This document shows positions 37,384 through 45,363 of a stretch of 64,000 nucleotides of DNA, one piece after another; within the stretch, counting starts at the first letter, position 1; each line of letters opens with the position of its first letter. Source of the stretch: Micromonospora citrea (GTDB lineage Bacteria > Actinomycetota > Actinomycetes > Mycobacteriales > Micromonosporaceae). The notes beneath the pieces are model-generated. The model saw only the letters and a list, made by a program, of their open reading frames with translations. It had not been told where the DNA came from and searched no databases. Both the position numbers and the translations under genes were made by a program. The stretch is taken from NCBI RefSeq assembly GCF_900090315.1, contig NZ_FMHZ01000002.1, positions 1,280,501 to 1,344,500 of the forward strand, written 5' to 3'.

Positions 37384-37456
37384 TCCGGTCCACGCCGGCG
37401 GTCGGTCACCTCGCTCGCACCGCCCCGGCCCGCGGTGACGAGCGCACCACCCGGAT

Positions 37457-37487
37457 GGTGGCCTCCCTCGCGTCCGAGGGGGCCACC
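37457..37487 (+). terminator. terminator hairpin after the GH9 gene
   Basis: GGTGGCCTCCCTCG (37457-37470), a CGTC loop and CGAGGGGGCCACC (37475-37487) pair with one bulge, starting 73 bp after the GH9 stop codon. Confidence 0.6.
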
Positions 37488-37576
37488 ACTCCGGTCGGAC
37501 CGCGGCACGGGCGTGCCGCCCGCCAACCGTCCGATTCCCGCTCGACGGCCGCCGGAGCGTACGGCAGGGTGGCCGG

Positions 37577-38512
37577 ATGGACGACGCGGAGCGGCGGGTG
37601 TGGGGGCGGCTGCCGGACGGCACCCGCACCGCCCTGGCCGGCCTGGCCACGGCGGACCTGCGCACGCTGCTGCTGGCGGTGGCGCGGGACCGGGCGGCGA
37701 CGGTACGCCCGGCAGACCTGGTCCGCCGCTGGCGGGCGGACCGCTTCACCCGGCCGGCGACGGCCGACCCGCGTGCGCTGGCCGCCGTCGAGGCCCGCCT
37801 GTGGGAACTGCTCCCGGCGGAGTTCGCCGGCGTCGGCCTCTCCCCCGTCGCACCGCTCGGCACCTGCTCGGCGGTCGCGCCGGTGAGCCAGGACCGGATC
37901 GTCACGACCCTGCGCGCCACCGAGGTGGTCAGCGACCCCACCAACGCCCTCGCGATCGAGGCCGCGGTACGCCGCCGGGAACAGCCGGGCCACGGCGCCG
38001 TGCACCTGGCCGCCTGCCACCGGGTGCTGCGGGCGAAGGACTTCGGGCCGGGCCTTCCGGCGCACTTCCGGCTCTTCACGCTGGTCTCGAGCGCCCGCGA
38101 CACCGGCTCGGGGCGCACCGAGGCACGGCTGCTCACCCTGCACCTGGCGTACTGGCACACGGTGCTCGCCGCCCTGCTGCCGCCCTCGATGGCGGCACGG
38201 GTACGCCTGACCGTGCTCGACAACCCGGTCGTCGGCCAGCGGATCGCAGACACGGTCCGCCCGGCGCTCGGCCCGTCGGGCGTACCGCTGACGGACGAGC
38301 CGGAGCGCCGGCGCGGCCGGGGCTACTACGTCGATGCCGCGCTGCGGCTCACCGCCGGCGGCGGCGCCGACGAGGTCGAACTCGGCGACGGCGGCTTCAC
38401 CGACTGGACGGCCCGCCTGACCAGCGACGCCAAGGAACGCTGCCTGACCTCCTGCCTGTCCACCGAGCGACTCGTCGCGCTCACCGAGGACCGGCGGCCG
38501 GCAGCGCCCTGA
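37577..38512 (+). CDS. unrecognised 311-aa protein
   Basis: A soluble protein I cannot place. A helical N-terminus (about 1-75) precedes a strand-rich middle: LSPVAPLGTCSAVAPVSQDR, then IVTTLRATEVVSDPTNALAI, then VHLAACHRVLR. A long helix containing LAYWHTVLAALLP follows, then an acidic C-terminus with CLTSCLSTERLVAL. The PLGTCS and LRATEVVSDPTN motifs have the feel of a nucleotide- or tRNA-binding core similar to class II synthetase-like proteins, but that is only an impression. It has no signal peptide or membrane helix. It is a single gene after the GH9 terminator. Confidence 0.6.
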   Translation: MDDAERRVWGRLPDGTRTALAGLATADLRTLLLAVARDRAATVRPADLVRRWRADRFTRPATADPRALAAVEARLWELLPAEFAGVGLSPVAPLGTCSAVAPVSQDRIVTTLRATEVVSDPTNALAIEAAVRRREQPGHGAVHLAACHRVLRAKDFGPGLPAHFRLFTLVSSARDTGSGRTEARLLTLHLAYWHTVLAALLPPSMAARVRLTVLDNPVVGQRIADTVRPALGPSGVPLTDEPERRRGRGYYVDAALRLTAGGGADEVELGDGGFTDWTARLTSDAKERCLTSCLSTERLVALTEDRRPAAP

Positions 38513-38562
38513 CCACGATCAGCCGGCCCGGAGCCTGGCGGAGCCCGCCTACCATCACGACC

Positions 38563-38820
38563 GTGGATGCGACGGGGTGGATCCTGACCGGGATCGCGGT
38601 GACGGTCGCCATCGTCCTGGTCGTGCTGCCGCTGCGCAGACGCCGGGCGTCGTCGTTTGCCGGGCGGGACGCGGCGTTGGCGGCGGCGCGCACGGCCATC
38701 CGGCGGTCCCGCCGGGAAGGACGGCGCCGTGGGCGGGGCAGCCTCCGCGGCGAGGGGTACGGCGGGGATCCCGGCACGATGGGCGACGCCAGCTCCGGCG
38801 GCTCGGACGGGACGCCCTGA
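38563..38820 (+). CDS. small single-span membrane protein
   Basis: An 85-aa protein with one N-terminal helix (WILTGIAVTVAIVLVVLPL, about 6-24) followed by a strongly basic, then Gly/Ser-rich tail. GTG 38563 starts right before the helix; the ribosome site is weak. No family is recognised. It lies 50 bp after the previous gene and could be cotranscribed with it. Confidence 0.5.
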   Translation: MDATGWILTGIAVTVAIVLVVLPLRRRRASSFAGRDAALAAARTAIRRSRREGRRRGRGSLRGEGYGGDPGTMGDASSGGSDGTP

Positions 38821-38981
38821 CCTTGCGGCGCGACTGTCGCCCGCAGCGGTGAATCGTCCACGACATCAGCTCGACAGCACAAGCGCGGGAAGACCGCCAC
38901 CCTGGCCCGGCCTCCCCGCGTCGAGGGCCGACCGCCAGCCGGCCCGCGTCGAGGCGCATCGAAACTCGTGGTTGTAGCAGC

Positions 38982-39524
38982 ATGTCCGTCATGACGGACC
39001 AGCGAAGCCCGAGTCTGCGTCCCGGTGGCCCGGCGGACGCGCCCGCCGTGCTGCGGCTGCTCGACGACGCCACCGCATGGCTGGTGGCGCGGGGTCGCAC
39101 CGGCCAGTGGGGCACCGAGCCCGCCTCGACCGATCCGCGACGGATCGGGCAGGCCGACGCCTGGGCGACGGGCGGCGGGCTGTGGTTCGCGATGCTCGGC
39201 GACCGGCCCGTCGGCGCGCTGGTGGTGGGCGAGGCGACGGACTACGTGCCGCCGGCAACCGAGCCCGAGCTGTACGTCAACCTGCTGGTCACCGACCGGG
39301 CGCACCAGGGTGCGGGGATCGGCGGCCGGCTGCTCGCCCACGCCGCGGAGCTGGCCCGGGAGCGCGGGCTCGGCCTGCTCCGGGTGGACTGCTACGCGGG
39401 CGACGACGGCGCGCTGGTCCGCTGGTACGAGCGGCAGGGCTTCACCCCCACCGACCCGTTCACGGTCGAGCGCCCCGGCCGCGACCCGTGGCCCGGGCAG
39501 GTCCTCGTGCGCCGCCTGCCCTGA
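38982..39524 (+). CDS. GNAT family N-acetyltransferase
   Basis: A 180-aa acetyltransferase. The acetyl-CoA site is visible as VTDRAHQGAGIGGRLLAHAA (about 105-124, R/Q-x-x-G-x-G/A), preceded by the ELYVNLLV strand and followed by LLRVDCYAGDDGALVRWYER, typical of the C-terminal GNAT half. The acceptor is unknown. ATG 38982 or 38991 could start it, and neither has a clear ribosome site. A perfect 16-bp palindrome (GTCCGTCATGACGGAC, 38984-38999) covers this start and could affect expression. It is convergent with the LLM gene. Confidence 0.85.
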   Translation: MSVMTDQRSPSLRPGGPADAPAVLRLLDDATAWLVARGRTGQWGTEPASTDPRRIGQADAWATGGGLWFAMLGDRPVGALVVGEATDYVPPATEPELYVNLLVTDRAHQGAGIGGRLLAHAAELARERGLGLLRVDCYAGDDGALVRWYERQGFTPTDPFTVERPGRDPWPGQVLVRRLP

Positions 39525-39577
39525 CCCGGGCCGCTCGACCCTGGCCGGGACCGCTCAGGCTCCGGGCCGGGACCGGC

Positions 39578-40543
39578 TCAGCCGGCGCTGCGCACCTTCG
39601 GCAGCACCTCCGCGCCGAACGCGTCGATGAAGGCCCGCTGCTCCTGCCCGACGTGGTGCAGGGCGATCTGGTCGAAGCCGAGGCCCACGTACTCCTCCAG
39701 CCAGCCGACGTGCCGGCCCAGGTCGGCCGAGACGTTGACGACGTCGTGGACCTTCTCCATCGGCACCTGCGCCGAGACCGCGTCGAAGTGCTCGGCGGTG
39801 TCCAGGTCCCAGCAGACCGGCGGCGCGAAGACGTTGCTGCGCCACTGGTCGTACGCGAACCGCTCGGCCTCGGCCTGCTCCGGCGCCCAGCTCACGTGCA
39901 CCTGCAGGTGCAGCGGCCCGCGCCCGCCGGCGTCGCGGTACGCGTCGATCAACTGCCGCAGGTGGTCGGCCGGGGCGTTCACGGTGATCAGACCGTCGGC
40001 CCATTCGGCGCACCAGCGGGCGGTGGCCACACTGACCGCCGCGCCGATCAGCGCCGGCGGCTGCTCCGGCCGGGTCCACAGCTTCGCCCGGTCGACCCGG
40101 ACCAGGCCGTCGTGGCTGACCTCCTCGCCGGCCAGCAGCGCGCGGATCACGTCCACGCACTCGCGCAGCCGGGCGGTACGCACGTCCTTGCGCGGCCAGC
40201 CGTCGCCGGTGATGTGCTCGTTGCTCGCCTCGCCGGTGCCCAGGGCAGCCCAGAACCGGCCCGGGTACATCGCCGCGAGGGTGCCGATGGCCTGCGCGAT
40301 GATCGCCGGGTGGTAGCGCTGGCCGGGCGCGTTGACCACGCCGAAGGGCAGGTTGGTGGCCTGGAGCGCGGCGCCGAGCCACGACCAGGCGAAGCCGGAC
40401 TGGCCCTGCCGCTCGCTCCAGGGCGAGAAGTGGTCCGAGGACATGGCGGCGTCGAAGCCGGCCCGCTCGGCGTGGACCACCGCGTCCAGCAGGGCGCGGG
40501 GATGGATCTGCTCGTGGGACGCGTGGAAGCCGAACACCGTCAT
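39578..40543 (-). CDS. F420-dependent LLM-class oxidoreductase (TIGR03885-like)
   Basis: A 321-aa luciferase-like (beta/alpha)8 flavin enzyme. It starts MTVFGFHASHEQIHPRALLD, then FDAAMSSDHFSPWSERQGQS with the conserved His after strand 2, GTLAAMYPGRFWAALGTGEA and NEHITGDGWP typical of F420-dependent family members, and a TARWCAEWADGLIT segment near the end. It would use F420 (or FMN) to reduce an unknown substrate. ATG 40543 is preceded by GGGAATGA. F420 use fits an actinobacterium. It lies between convergent GNAT and the upstream aldehyde dehydrogenase gene. Confidence 0.88.
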   Translation of the reverse strand: MTVFGFHASHEQIHPRALLDAVVHAERAGFDAAMSSDHFSPWSERQGQSGFAWSWLGAALQATNLPFGVVNAPGQRYHPAIIAQAIGTLAAMYPGRFWAALGTGEASNEHITGDGWPRKDVRTARLRECVDVIRALLAGEEVSHDGLVRVDRAKLWTRPEQPPALIGAAVSVATARWCAEWADGLITVNAPADHLRQLIDAYRDAGGRGPLHLQVHVSWAPEQAEAERFAYDQWRSNVFAPPVCWDLDTAEHFDAVSAQVPMEKVHDVVNVSADLGRHVGWLEEYVGLGFDQIALHHVGQEQRAFIDAFGAEVLPKVRSAG

Positions 40544-40597
40544 GGCGTCATTCCCTACCCATGACGGCGCCCGGCTACGCCGACCAACCGACCCGGG

Positions 40598-42010
40598 CTA
40601 CTCCGCGTGCGCCCCGGCGCCGGCGGAGGCGGCCCCCTCGCCCACCCAGACGGTCTTGATGTTGCAGAACTCCCGCATGCCCAGCGCGGAGAGCTCCCGG
40701 CCGTAGCCGGAGTTCCTCACCCCACCGAAGGGCAGCTCCGGGTAGGACGTGGTCATGCCGTTGACGAAGACGTTGCCGGCGTCCAGGTCGGTGGCGAAGC
40801 GCTCCTGCTCGGCGGGATCCCGGGTCCAGGCGTTCGAGCCCAGCCCGAAGGCGGTGCCGTTGGCCACCTCGATCGCCTCGTCGTACGACGACACCCGGTA
40901 GAGGCCGGCGACGGGCCCGAAGACCTCCTCGGACCACATCCGCATCTCCGGCCGCAGGTCGGTGACCACCGTCGGCGGGTAGAACCAGCCGGGGCCGGCG
41001 TGCGGCTCGCCGCCGCAGAGCACGGTGGCGCCCTTGTCGACGGCGTCGCGTACCTGGGCGTGGATCTCGTCGCGGCCACCCTCGCTGGCCAGCGGGCCGA
41101 CGTCGGTGTCGGGGTCCATCGGGTCGCCGACCCGCAGGGCCGACATGTTGGCGGCGAACCTCTCGGCGAAGGCGTCGAAGACGTCGGCGTGCACGATGAA
41201 CCGCTTCGCGGCGATGCAGGACTGGCCGTTGTTCTGGCAGCGGGCGGTGGTGGCGACCTCGGCGGCCCGGTCGAGGTCGGCCGACGGCATCACCACGAAC
41301 GGGTCGCTGCCGCCGAGTTCCAGCACCGTCTTCTTGAGTTCCCGCCCGGCGATCTGGGCGATCGAGCGGCCCGCGCCCTCGCTGCCGGTCAGCGTGGCGG
41401 CGCGTACCCGGGGGTCGCTGAGCACCCGGTCGACCTCGGCGGAGCCGACGAGCAGCGTCGTGAAGGCCCCCTCCGGAAAGCCGGCGCGGCGGAACAGGTC
41501 CTCCAGCAGCAGCGCGGTCTGCGGCACGTTGGAGGCGTGCTTGAGCAGGCCGGTGTTGCCGGCCATCAACGCCGGCGCGGCGAAGCGCATCACCTGCCAC
41601 AGCGGGAAGTTCCACGGCATCACCGCCAGCACCGGCCCGATCGGCTGGTAGCGGACGAACGCCCGGATCGCCTTGACCGCTCCCGCGTCGGCGGGCTCGT
41701 CGGCTAGGAACTCGGCGGCCTTCGCCGCGTAGAAGCGGCAGGCCGCGGCGCACTTGGTGACCTCGGCCTTCGCCGCCGCGTACGTCTTGCCCATCTCGGT
41801 GGTCATGAGCCGGGCGGTCTCGTCGCGGTCGGCCTCCAGCAGCTCCGCCGCCGCGGTCAGCCACCGTCCCCGCTGCGCGATCGTGGTGCCGCGCAGCTGC
41901 CGGTACGCCAGGTCGGCGCGGCCGATGGCGGCGTCGATCTGCTCCTCCGACATCGGGTCGTAGCTCTTGAGCACCTGTCCGGTGGCGGGGTTGGTGGTCG
42001 CGATGGGCAT
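40598..42010 (-). CDS. NAD(P)-dependent succinate-semialdehyde dehydrogenase family
   Basis: A 470-aa aldehyde dehydrogenase. The catalytic glutamate is in VLELGGSDPFVVM (about 228-240) and the catalytic cysteine in NNGQSCIAAKRFIV (Cys about 264). It has the NPATGQVLKSY start, GPVLAVMPWNFPLWQVMRFA coenzyme-binding segment and C-terminal ELPFGGVRNSGYGREL typical of the SSADH group. It oxidises succinate semialdehyde to succinate; close relatives use other aldehydes. ATG 42010 has AGGAG 8 nt upstream. The small membrane gene starting at 42286 ends 12 bp before it and is likely cotranscribed. Confidence 0.9.
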   Translation of the reverse strand: MPIATTNPATGQVLKSYDPMSEEQIDAAIGRADLAYRQLRGTTIAQRGRWLTAAAELLEADRDETARLMTTEMGKTYAAAKAEVTKCAAACRFYAAKAAEFLADEPADAGAVKAIRAFVRYQPIGPVLAVMPWNFPLWQVMRFAAPALMAGNTGLLKHASNVPQTALLLEDLFRRAGFPEGAFTTLLVGSAEVDRVLSDPRVRAATLTGSEGAGRSIAQIAGRELKKTVLELGGSDPFVVMPSADLDRAAEVATTARCQNNGQSCIAAKRFIVHADVFDAFAERFAANMSALRVGDPMDPDTDVGPLASEGGRDEIHAQVRDAVDKGATVLCGGEPHAGPGWFYPPTVVTDLRPEMRMWSEEVFGPVAGLYRVSSYDEAIEVANGTAFGLGSNAWTRDPAEQERFATDLDAGNVFVNGMTTSYPELPFGGVRNSGYGRELSALGMREFCNIKTVWVGEGAASAGAGAHAE

Positions 42011-42022
42011 CTCGTACTCCTG

Positions 42023-42286
42023 TCACTCGAAGAGTGAGTGGCGGGCACCCGGCTCCTCCCGGCGGCGGGCGGCACGGCGGCGCTGGATGATCACCAGGTC
42101 GACCACGGCGACCACCGCGAAGACCACGCAGAGGACCCCCAGCCACACCAGGTCGGCACGGAACGCCAGCACCGCGAAGACGGTCATGGTGACCAGCCCG
42201 AACCCGGCGAGCAGGAGGCGCATGTTGAGCGCGCTGTAGGCGTGGCCGACCGTGCCACGGGCGCGCCGGGGCTGCGATCTCGTCAT
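42023..42286 (-). CDS. small two-helix membrane protein, DUF6343-like
   Basis: An 87-aa protein. The N-terminal GTVGHAYSALNMRLLLAGFG segment leads into two membrane helices (about 22-42 and 48-67), then an Arg-rich tail. This matches my recollection of the actinobacterial DUF6343 group, but the name is tentative. ATG 42286 begins the frame. It is divergent from the monooxygenase gene at 42446, with a long perfect hairpin between them. Confidence 0.65.
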   Translation of the reverse strand: MTRSQPRRARGTVGHAYSALNMRLLLAGFGLVTMTVFAVLAFRADLVWLGVLCVVFAVVAVVDLVIIQRRRAARRREEPGARHSLFE

Positions 42287-42333
42287 TGCACCGACCTACC
42301 CCCGATCGGCCGGCTTAACCCGCCACCGCCTCC

Positions 42334-42377
42334 GGTGGCACCGTCCGCCACCGCCTCCGGTGGCGGACGGTGCCACC
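42334..42377. promoter_or_regulatory. 20-bp perfect inverted repeat with 4-nt loop
   Basis: GGTGGCACCGTCCGCCACCG (42334-42353), loop CCTC, then the exact reverse complement (42358-42377). It lies between two divergent genes, 47 bp from the - strand start and 68 bp from the + strand start, where a terminator is not expected. A CGCCACCGCCTCCGGTGGC half-repeat precedes it and CACCGGTGCGC occurs twice after it. It may be an attenuator, a DNA cruciform or a strong operator. Confidence 0.75.
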
Positions 42378-42445
42378 GGTGCGCTGCGTTACACCGGTGC
42401 GCCGCGAACGGCCCGATCCGGCTCCGACCGGGGAGGATGGTCGGC

Positions 42446-43057
42446 ATGACCACGACCCACGCGCTGCCGGTGACCGTCGCCGTCGCGCGCCGCACCGACC
42501 CCGCCCGGACCAGCGAGATGGTGGCCTGGATGCGGGCGGGCACCGCGCTGGCCGAGGCGTTCCCGGGGTTCCTCGGGTCCGGCTGGGTGCGCACGGCGCC
42601 CGGCTCCGGGGAGTGGCACATCATCTACCGCTTCGCCGACCACGAGACGCTGCGCCGGTGGGAGGAGTCACCGCAGCGGCACTGGTGGCTCTCCTCGGCG
42701 CAGGGCATCGTCGAGCACACCCGGGTGGAGCGGCGCACCGGCATCGAGGGCTGGTTCGACCCGCCGCGCGAGCAGCTCGTCGAGACCGTGCCGGTCAGCG
42801 CCGAGCCGACCGTCCCGCCGCCCTCCCCGCCGCGCTGGAAGCAGGCCGTGACGATCTGGTTGGCGTTCTTCCCGCTCAGCCTCACCGCGACGCTGCTGAC
42901 CAGCCGTTTCCTTCCCGAGACGCCGCTGGCGGCCCGGGTGCTGCTGATGACCCTCACGCTGACTCCCCTGATGACCTACCTGGTGCTGCCCCGGATCACC
43001 CGGGCGCTGCACTGGTGGCTGCACGGCCAGCGTCCGCCGTGGCGCTCGGCCCGCTGA
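42446..43057 (+). CDS. antibiotic biosynthesis monooxygenase domain fused to two membrane helices
   Basis: A 203-aa protein. The N-terminal half (about 8-100) is an ABM-type dimeric ferredoxin-like domain: VTVAVARRTDPARTSEMVAW, then AEAFPGFLGSGWVRTAPGSG, EWHIIYRFADHETLRRWEES and a final RTGIEGWF. A Pro-rich linker (TVPPPSPPRWKQ) leads to two membrane helices (about 135-155 and 165-185). ABM domains act on polycyclic or haem-type substrates; the membrane anchor suggests action at the membrane. GGGGAGG precedes ATG 42446. Its stop codon lies in the first unit of a tandem repeat. Confidence 0.85.
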   Translation: MTTTHALPVTVAVARRTDPARTSEMVAWMRAGTALAEAFPGFLGSGWVRTAPGSGEWHIIYRFADHETLRRWEESPQRHWWLSSAQGIVEHTRVERRTGIEGWFDPPREQLVETVPVSAEPTVPPPSPPRWKQAVTIWLAFFPLSLTATLLTSRFLPETPLAARVLLMTLTLTPLMTYLVLPRITRALHWWLHGQRPPWRSAR

Positions 43058-43145
43058 CCGCTCGGCCCGCTGACCGGCCGGCGCGCTGACCGCCCGGCGC
43101 GCTGACCGGCCGGCGCGCTGACCGGCCGGCGCGCTGACCGGCCGG
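43050..43145. repeat. 16-bp tandem repeat, six units
   Basis: Six contiguous 16-bp units starting at 43050. The last three are identical (CGCGCTGACCGGCCGG) and the first three are variants. The stop codon of the monooxygenase gene (43055-43057) is inside the first unit. Each full unit contains the palindrome CCGGCCGG, so the transcript could fold many ways. Confidence 0.85.
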
Positions 43146-43283
43146 CGCGCGGCCGAGGCCCTAGCACGCGGAGCCGCCCCGGGACAGCCCTCTGCCGCAT
43201 AGTCGACAGCAGCGGGCGGCACCACCCCGCCCCGCGCGTAGAGTTACCGCGCTGTTGCTCTCCGCTGCGGGACTGGGGAAGAG

Positions 43284-44135
43284 ATGCCTCGACGCTGGGT
43301 CACCGCCGTCGCCTGCCTGCTGGCACTGGTCGCGCTCGCCTGCGAGGGCGGCGGGGAGCCCGGCTCCCGCCCGCCGCGCGAGACACCGTCGCCCGGCGCG
43401 GGCGGCGGCATCGCGGCGCTCGGCGACTCGATCAGCACCGGCTTCGGCTCCTGCCTGGCGCTCACCTCGTGCCAGCGCAACTCCTGGTCCACCGGCGACG
43501 GGCTGCGCGTGGACAGCATCTACCGCCGGCTGCTCGACCGCACCCCCGCCATCCGCGGCCGGGCCCACAACCACGCCCGCCCGGGGGCGCGGGCCGCCTC
43601 GCTGGAGGGGCAGGCCCAGCAGGCGGTACGCGACCGCGTCGACCACGTGACCGTGCTGATCGGCGCCAACGACGTGTGCCGGGGCGGCATCGAGGCGATG
43701 ACCCCGGTGACGCGGTTCCGCGCCGACGTGGACCGCGGCCTGCGCGTGCTGCGGCAGGGCCGGCCGAAGGCGCGGGTGCTGGTGGTGAGCGTTCCGGACC
43801 TGTACCGCCTCTGGGAGGTCGGGCACACCGACAAGCGGGCGGTGCGGGCCTGGAAACGGGGCGTCTGCCCGGCGCTGCTGGCCGATCCGGAGTCGACGGA
43901 TCCGCTGGACCGGGCGCGGCGCGCGGCCGTCCGGGAGCGGATCGGCGACTACAACGCCCAACTCGCCGCCGCGTGCCGGGCGTACGGCTCGCGCTGCCGC
44001 TACGACGGCGGGGCGGTGCACCGGGTGCGCTTCGGGCTGGACCTGGTCAACCCGCTGGACTGGTTCCACCCCAACGCCGCCGGCCAGGACCGGCTGGCCG
44101 AGGTGGCCTGGCGCGCCTCGGGCCTGGGCTCCTGA
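43284..44135 (+). CDS. GDSL/SGNH-hydrolase lipoprotein
   Basis: A 283-aa protein. A lipobox LVALAC (Cys about 20) follows a hydrophobic signal, so it should be lipid-anchored outside the cell. The SGNH catalytic blocks are ALGDSISTGFG (Ser about 49), a Gly-containing ARPGARAASL (block II), LIGANDVCRGG (Asn, block III) and PLDWFHPNAAGQD (Asp and His, block V) near residue 263. Four to six extra cysteines (such as SCLALTSC and CRAYGSRC) suggest disulphides. It is an esterase or lipase on an unknown substrate. ATG 43284 starts the signal peptide. Confidence 0.88.
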   Translation: MPRRWVTAVACLLALVALACEGGGEPGSRPPRETPSPGAGGGIAALGDSISTGFGSCLALTSCQRNSWSTGDGLRVDSIYRRLLDRTPAIRGRAHNHARPGARAASLEGQAQQAVRDRVDHVTVLIGANDVCRGGIEAMTPVTRFRADVDRGLRVLRQGRPKARVLVVSVPDLYRLWEVGHTDKRAVRAWKRGVCPALLADPESTDPLDRARRAAVRERIGDYNAQLAAACRAYGSRCRYDGGAVHRVRFGLDLVNPLDWFHPNAAGQDRLAEVAWRASGLGS

Positions 44136-44313
44136 CCGACCGGCGGCCCGGCGCGGTTCCCGAACCGCCCGACGGCCCCGCCCGGACTCCGTCCCGCCCG
44201 ACGGGCCGACCCGGGCTCCCGAACCGACCGACGGCCCGGGCTCCCGTCCCGCCCGACGACCCGGCCCGGGCTCCCGTTCGATGGCCGGGCGCCCGGGCGC
44301 GCCACCGGACGGG

Positions 44314-45081
44314 TCAGGGTCGGCGGGGCTCCGGGACGCCGGGGTTGCCGTGCTGGCGGTAGAGCGCGCGGGAGCGCGTGGCCAGGTCCTTGGTGGCCGA
44401 CGAGTTGGCCCAGGTGCCGAGGATGATCGCCGCGCCGGGCACCACCTTGGCGAAGACGCGCTTCGCCGCGCGCACCCCGGCCATCTGGGCCAGCCGTACG
44501 CCCAGGCGCAGCATGACCTTGCCGAGCGGGTTCTGCCCGCCGCTGCCGAACAGGGCGCCCGCGCGCTCCCGACCGGCGGCAACCCCCAGCGCGAGCCGGG
44601 CGCTCTCGGCGACCTTGTGCACCTTCTGCAGCACCAGCAGGTCGGTGGCCCGGTCGGCGTGCAGCGGGTCGACGCCGTAGGCGGCGGCGATGTGCAGCAC
44701 CATCCGGGCCTGGGTCCAGGCCAGCACCCCCACGTCGATCACGGCGCCGGGCAGCCCGGCGGCGCCCGAGACGGCGCCGGAGAGCCGGGCGTGGTTGACG
44801 AACTTGCGTACGGCCTGCTCGGCGAACACCTCGGCGGAGGCTCCGGGCTGCTCGGCCCGGGCCCGCGCGGCCCACTGCGCCGCCTCCGGCCCCAGCCGGC
44901 GTACGGCCTCCAGGGCGAGGTGCTCCGGGGCGTACTGCGGGTCCTCCCGCATCCGGTCCCAGAGCTTGAGCGGCGGCGCCTCCGGCACGTCCTGCGGGGG
45001 CGCGGGCACCACCGCCGGCGGCTGGGGCGCTTCCGCGGCGGGCGGAACCGGCTGGCCGTCGGTGGGCGCGGAATCGGTCAC
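44314..45081 (-). CDS. EcsC family protein
   Basis: A 255-aa protein. A Pro/Ala-rich N-terminus (about 1-45) precedes a helical EcsC domain: LKLWDRMREDPQYAPEHLAL, then FVNHARLSGAVSGAAGLPGA, VIDVGVLAWTQARMVLHIAA and GKVMLRLGVRLAQMAGV. EcsC domains occur in many bacteria with no established biochemical role, though they are linked to protein secretion or membrane association. GTG 45081 follows GGGAGA. It lies 35 bp downstream of the 47-aa gene on the same strand, and the two are probably cotranscribed. Confidence 0.85.
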   Translation of the reverse strand: MTDSAPTDGQPVPPAAEAPQPPAVVPAPPQDVPEAPPLKLWDRMREDPQYAPEHLALEAVRRLGPEAAQWAARARAEQPGASAEVFAEQAVRKFVNHARLSGAVSGAAGLPGAVIDVGVLAWTQARMVLHIAAAYGVDPLHADRATDLLVLQKVHKVAESARLALGVAAGRERAGALFGSGGQNPLGKVMLRLGVRLAQMAGVRAAKRVFAKVVPGAAIILGTWANSSATKDLATRSRALYRQHGNPGVPEPRRP

Positions 45082-45116
45082 AGGGTCTCCCGGGGGGTCG
45101 GAGATCGTCGAGGGGG

Positions 45117-45260
45117 TCAGCGACGGTTCTGGAGCTTGGCGGCGAGGCCCTTCAGCTTCTGCTGGGTGCCGGGCTTGGCCAGCTCGCGCCGGCCGCGGTC
45201 GACCAGCTGCTGGCCCTTGGGCGAGCGTAGGAAGGTGCTGATCCGCTGCATCAGAGACAT
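45117..45260 (-). CDS. 47-aa basic protein
   Basis: A small protein, MSLMQRISTFLRSPKGQQLV, then DRGRRELAKPGTQQKLKGLA and AKLQNRR: entirely helical and very basic. ATG 45260 is preceded by GGAGG at good spacing, and the gene directly precedes the EcsC gene. Similar short proteins accompany EcsC or DUF genes in actinobacteria, but I cannot give a family. Nucleic acid or membrane binding would fit the charge. Confidence 0.65.
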   Translation of the reverse strand: MSLMQRISTFLRSPKGQQLVDRGRRELAKPGTQQKLKGLAAKLQNRR

Positions 45261-45363
45261 GTCGTCCTCCAGTCGGTGGTGCCTCTTCCATGTGTACCTC
45301 GGAGCGACAACCTCTGTACCCGGTACGCCCGAAGAGCAACCGTCCACTGTGGTCGCTGGAAGA

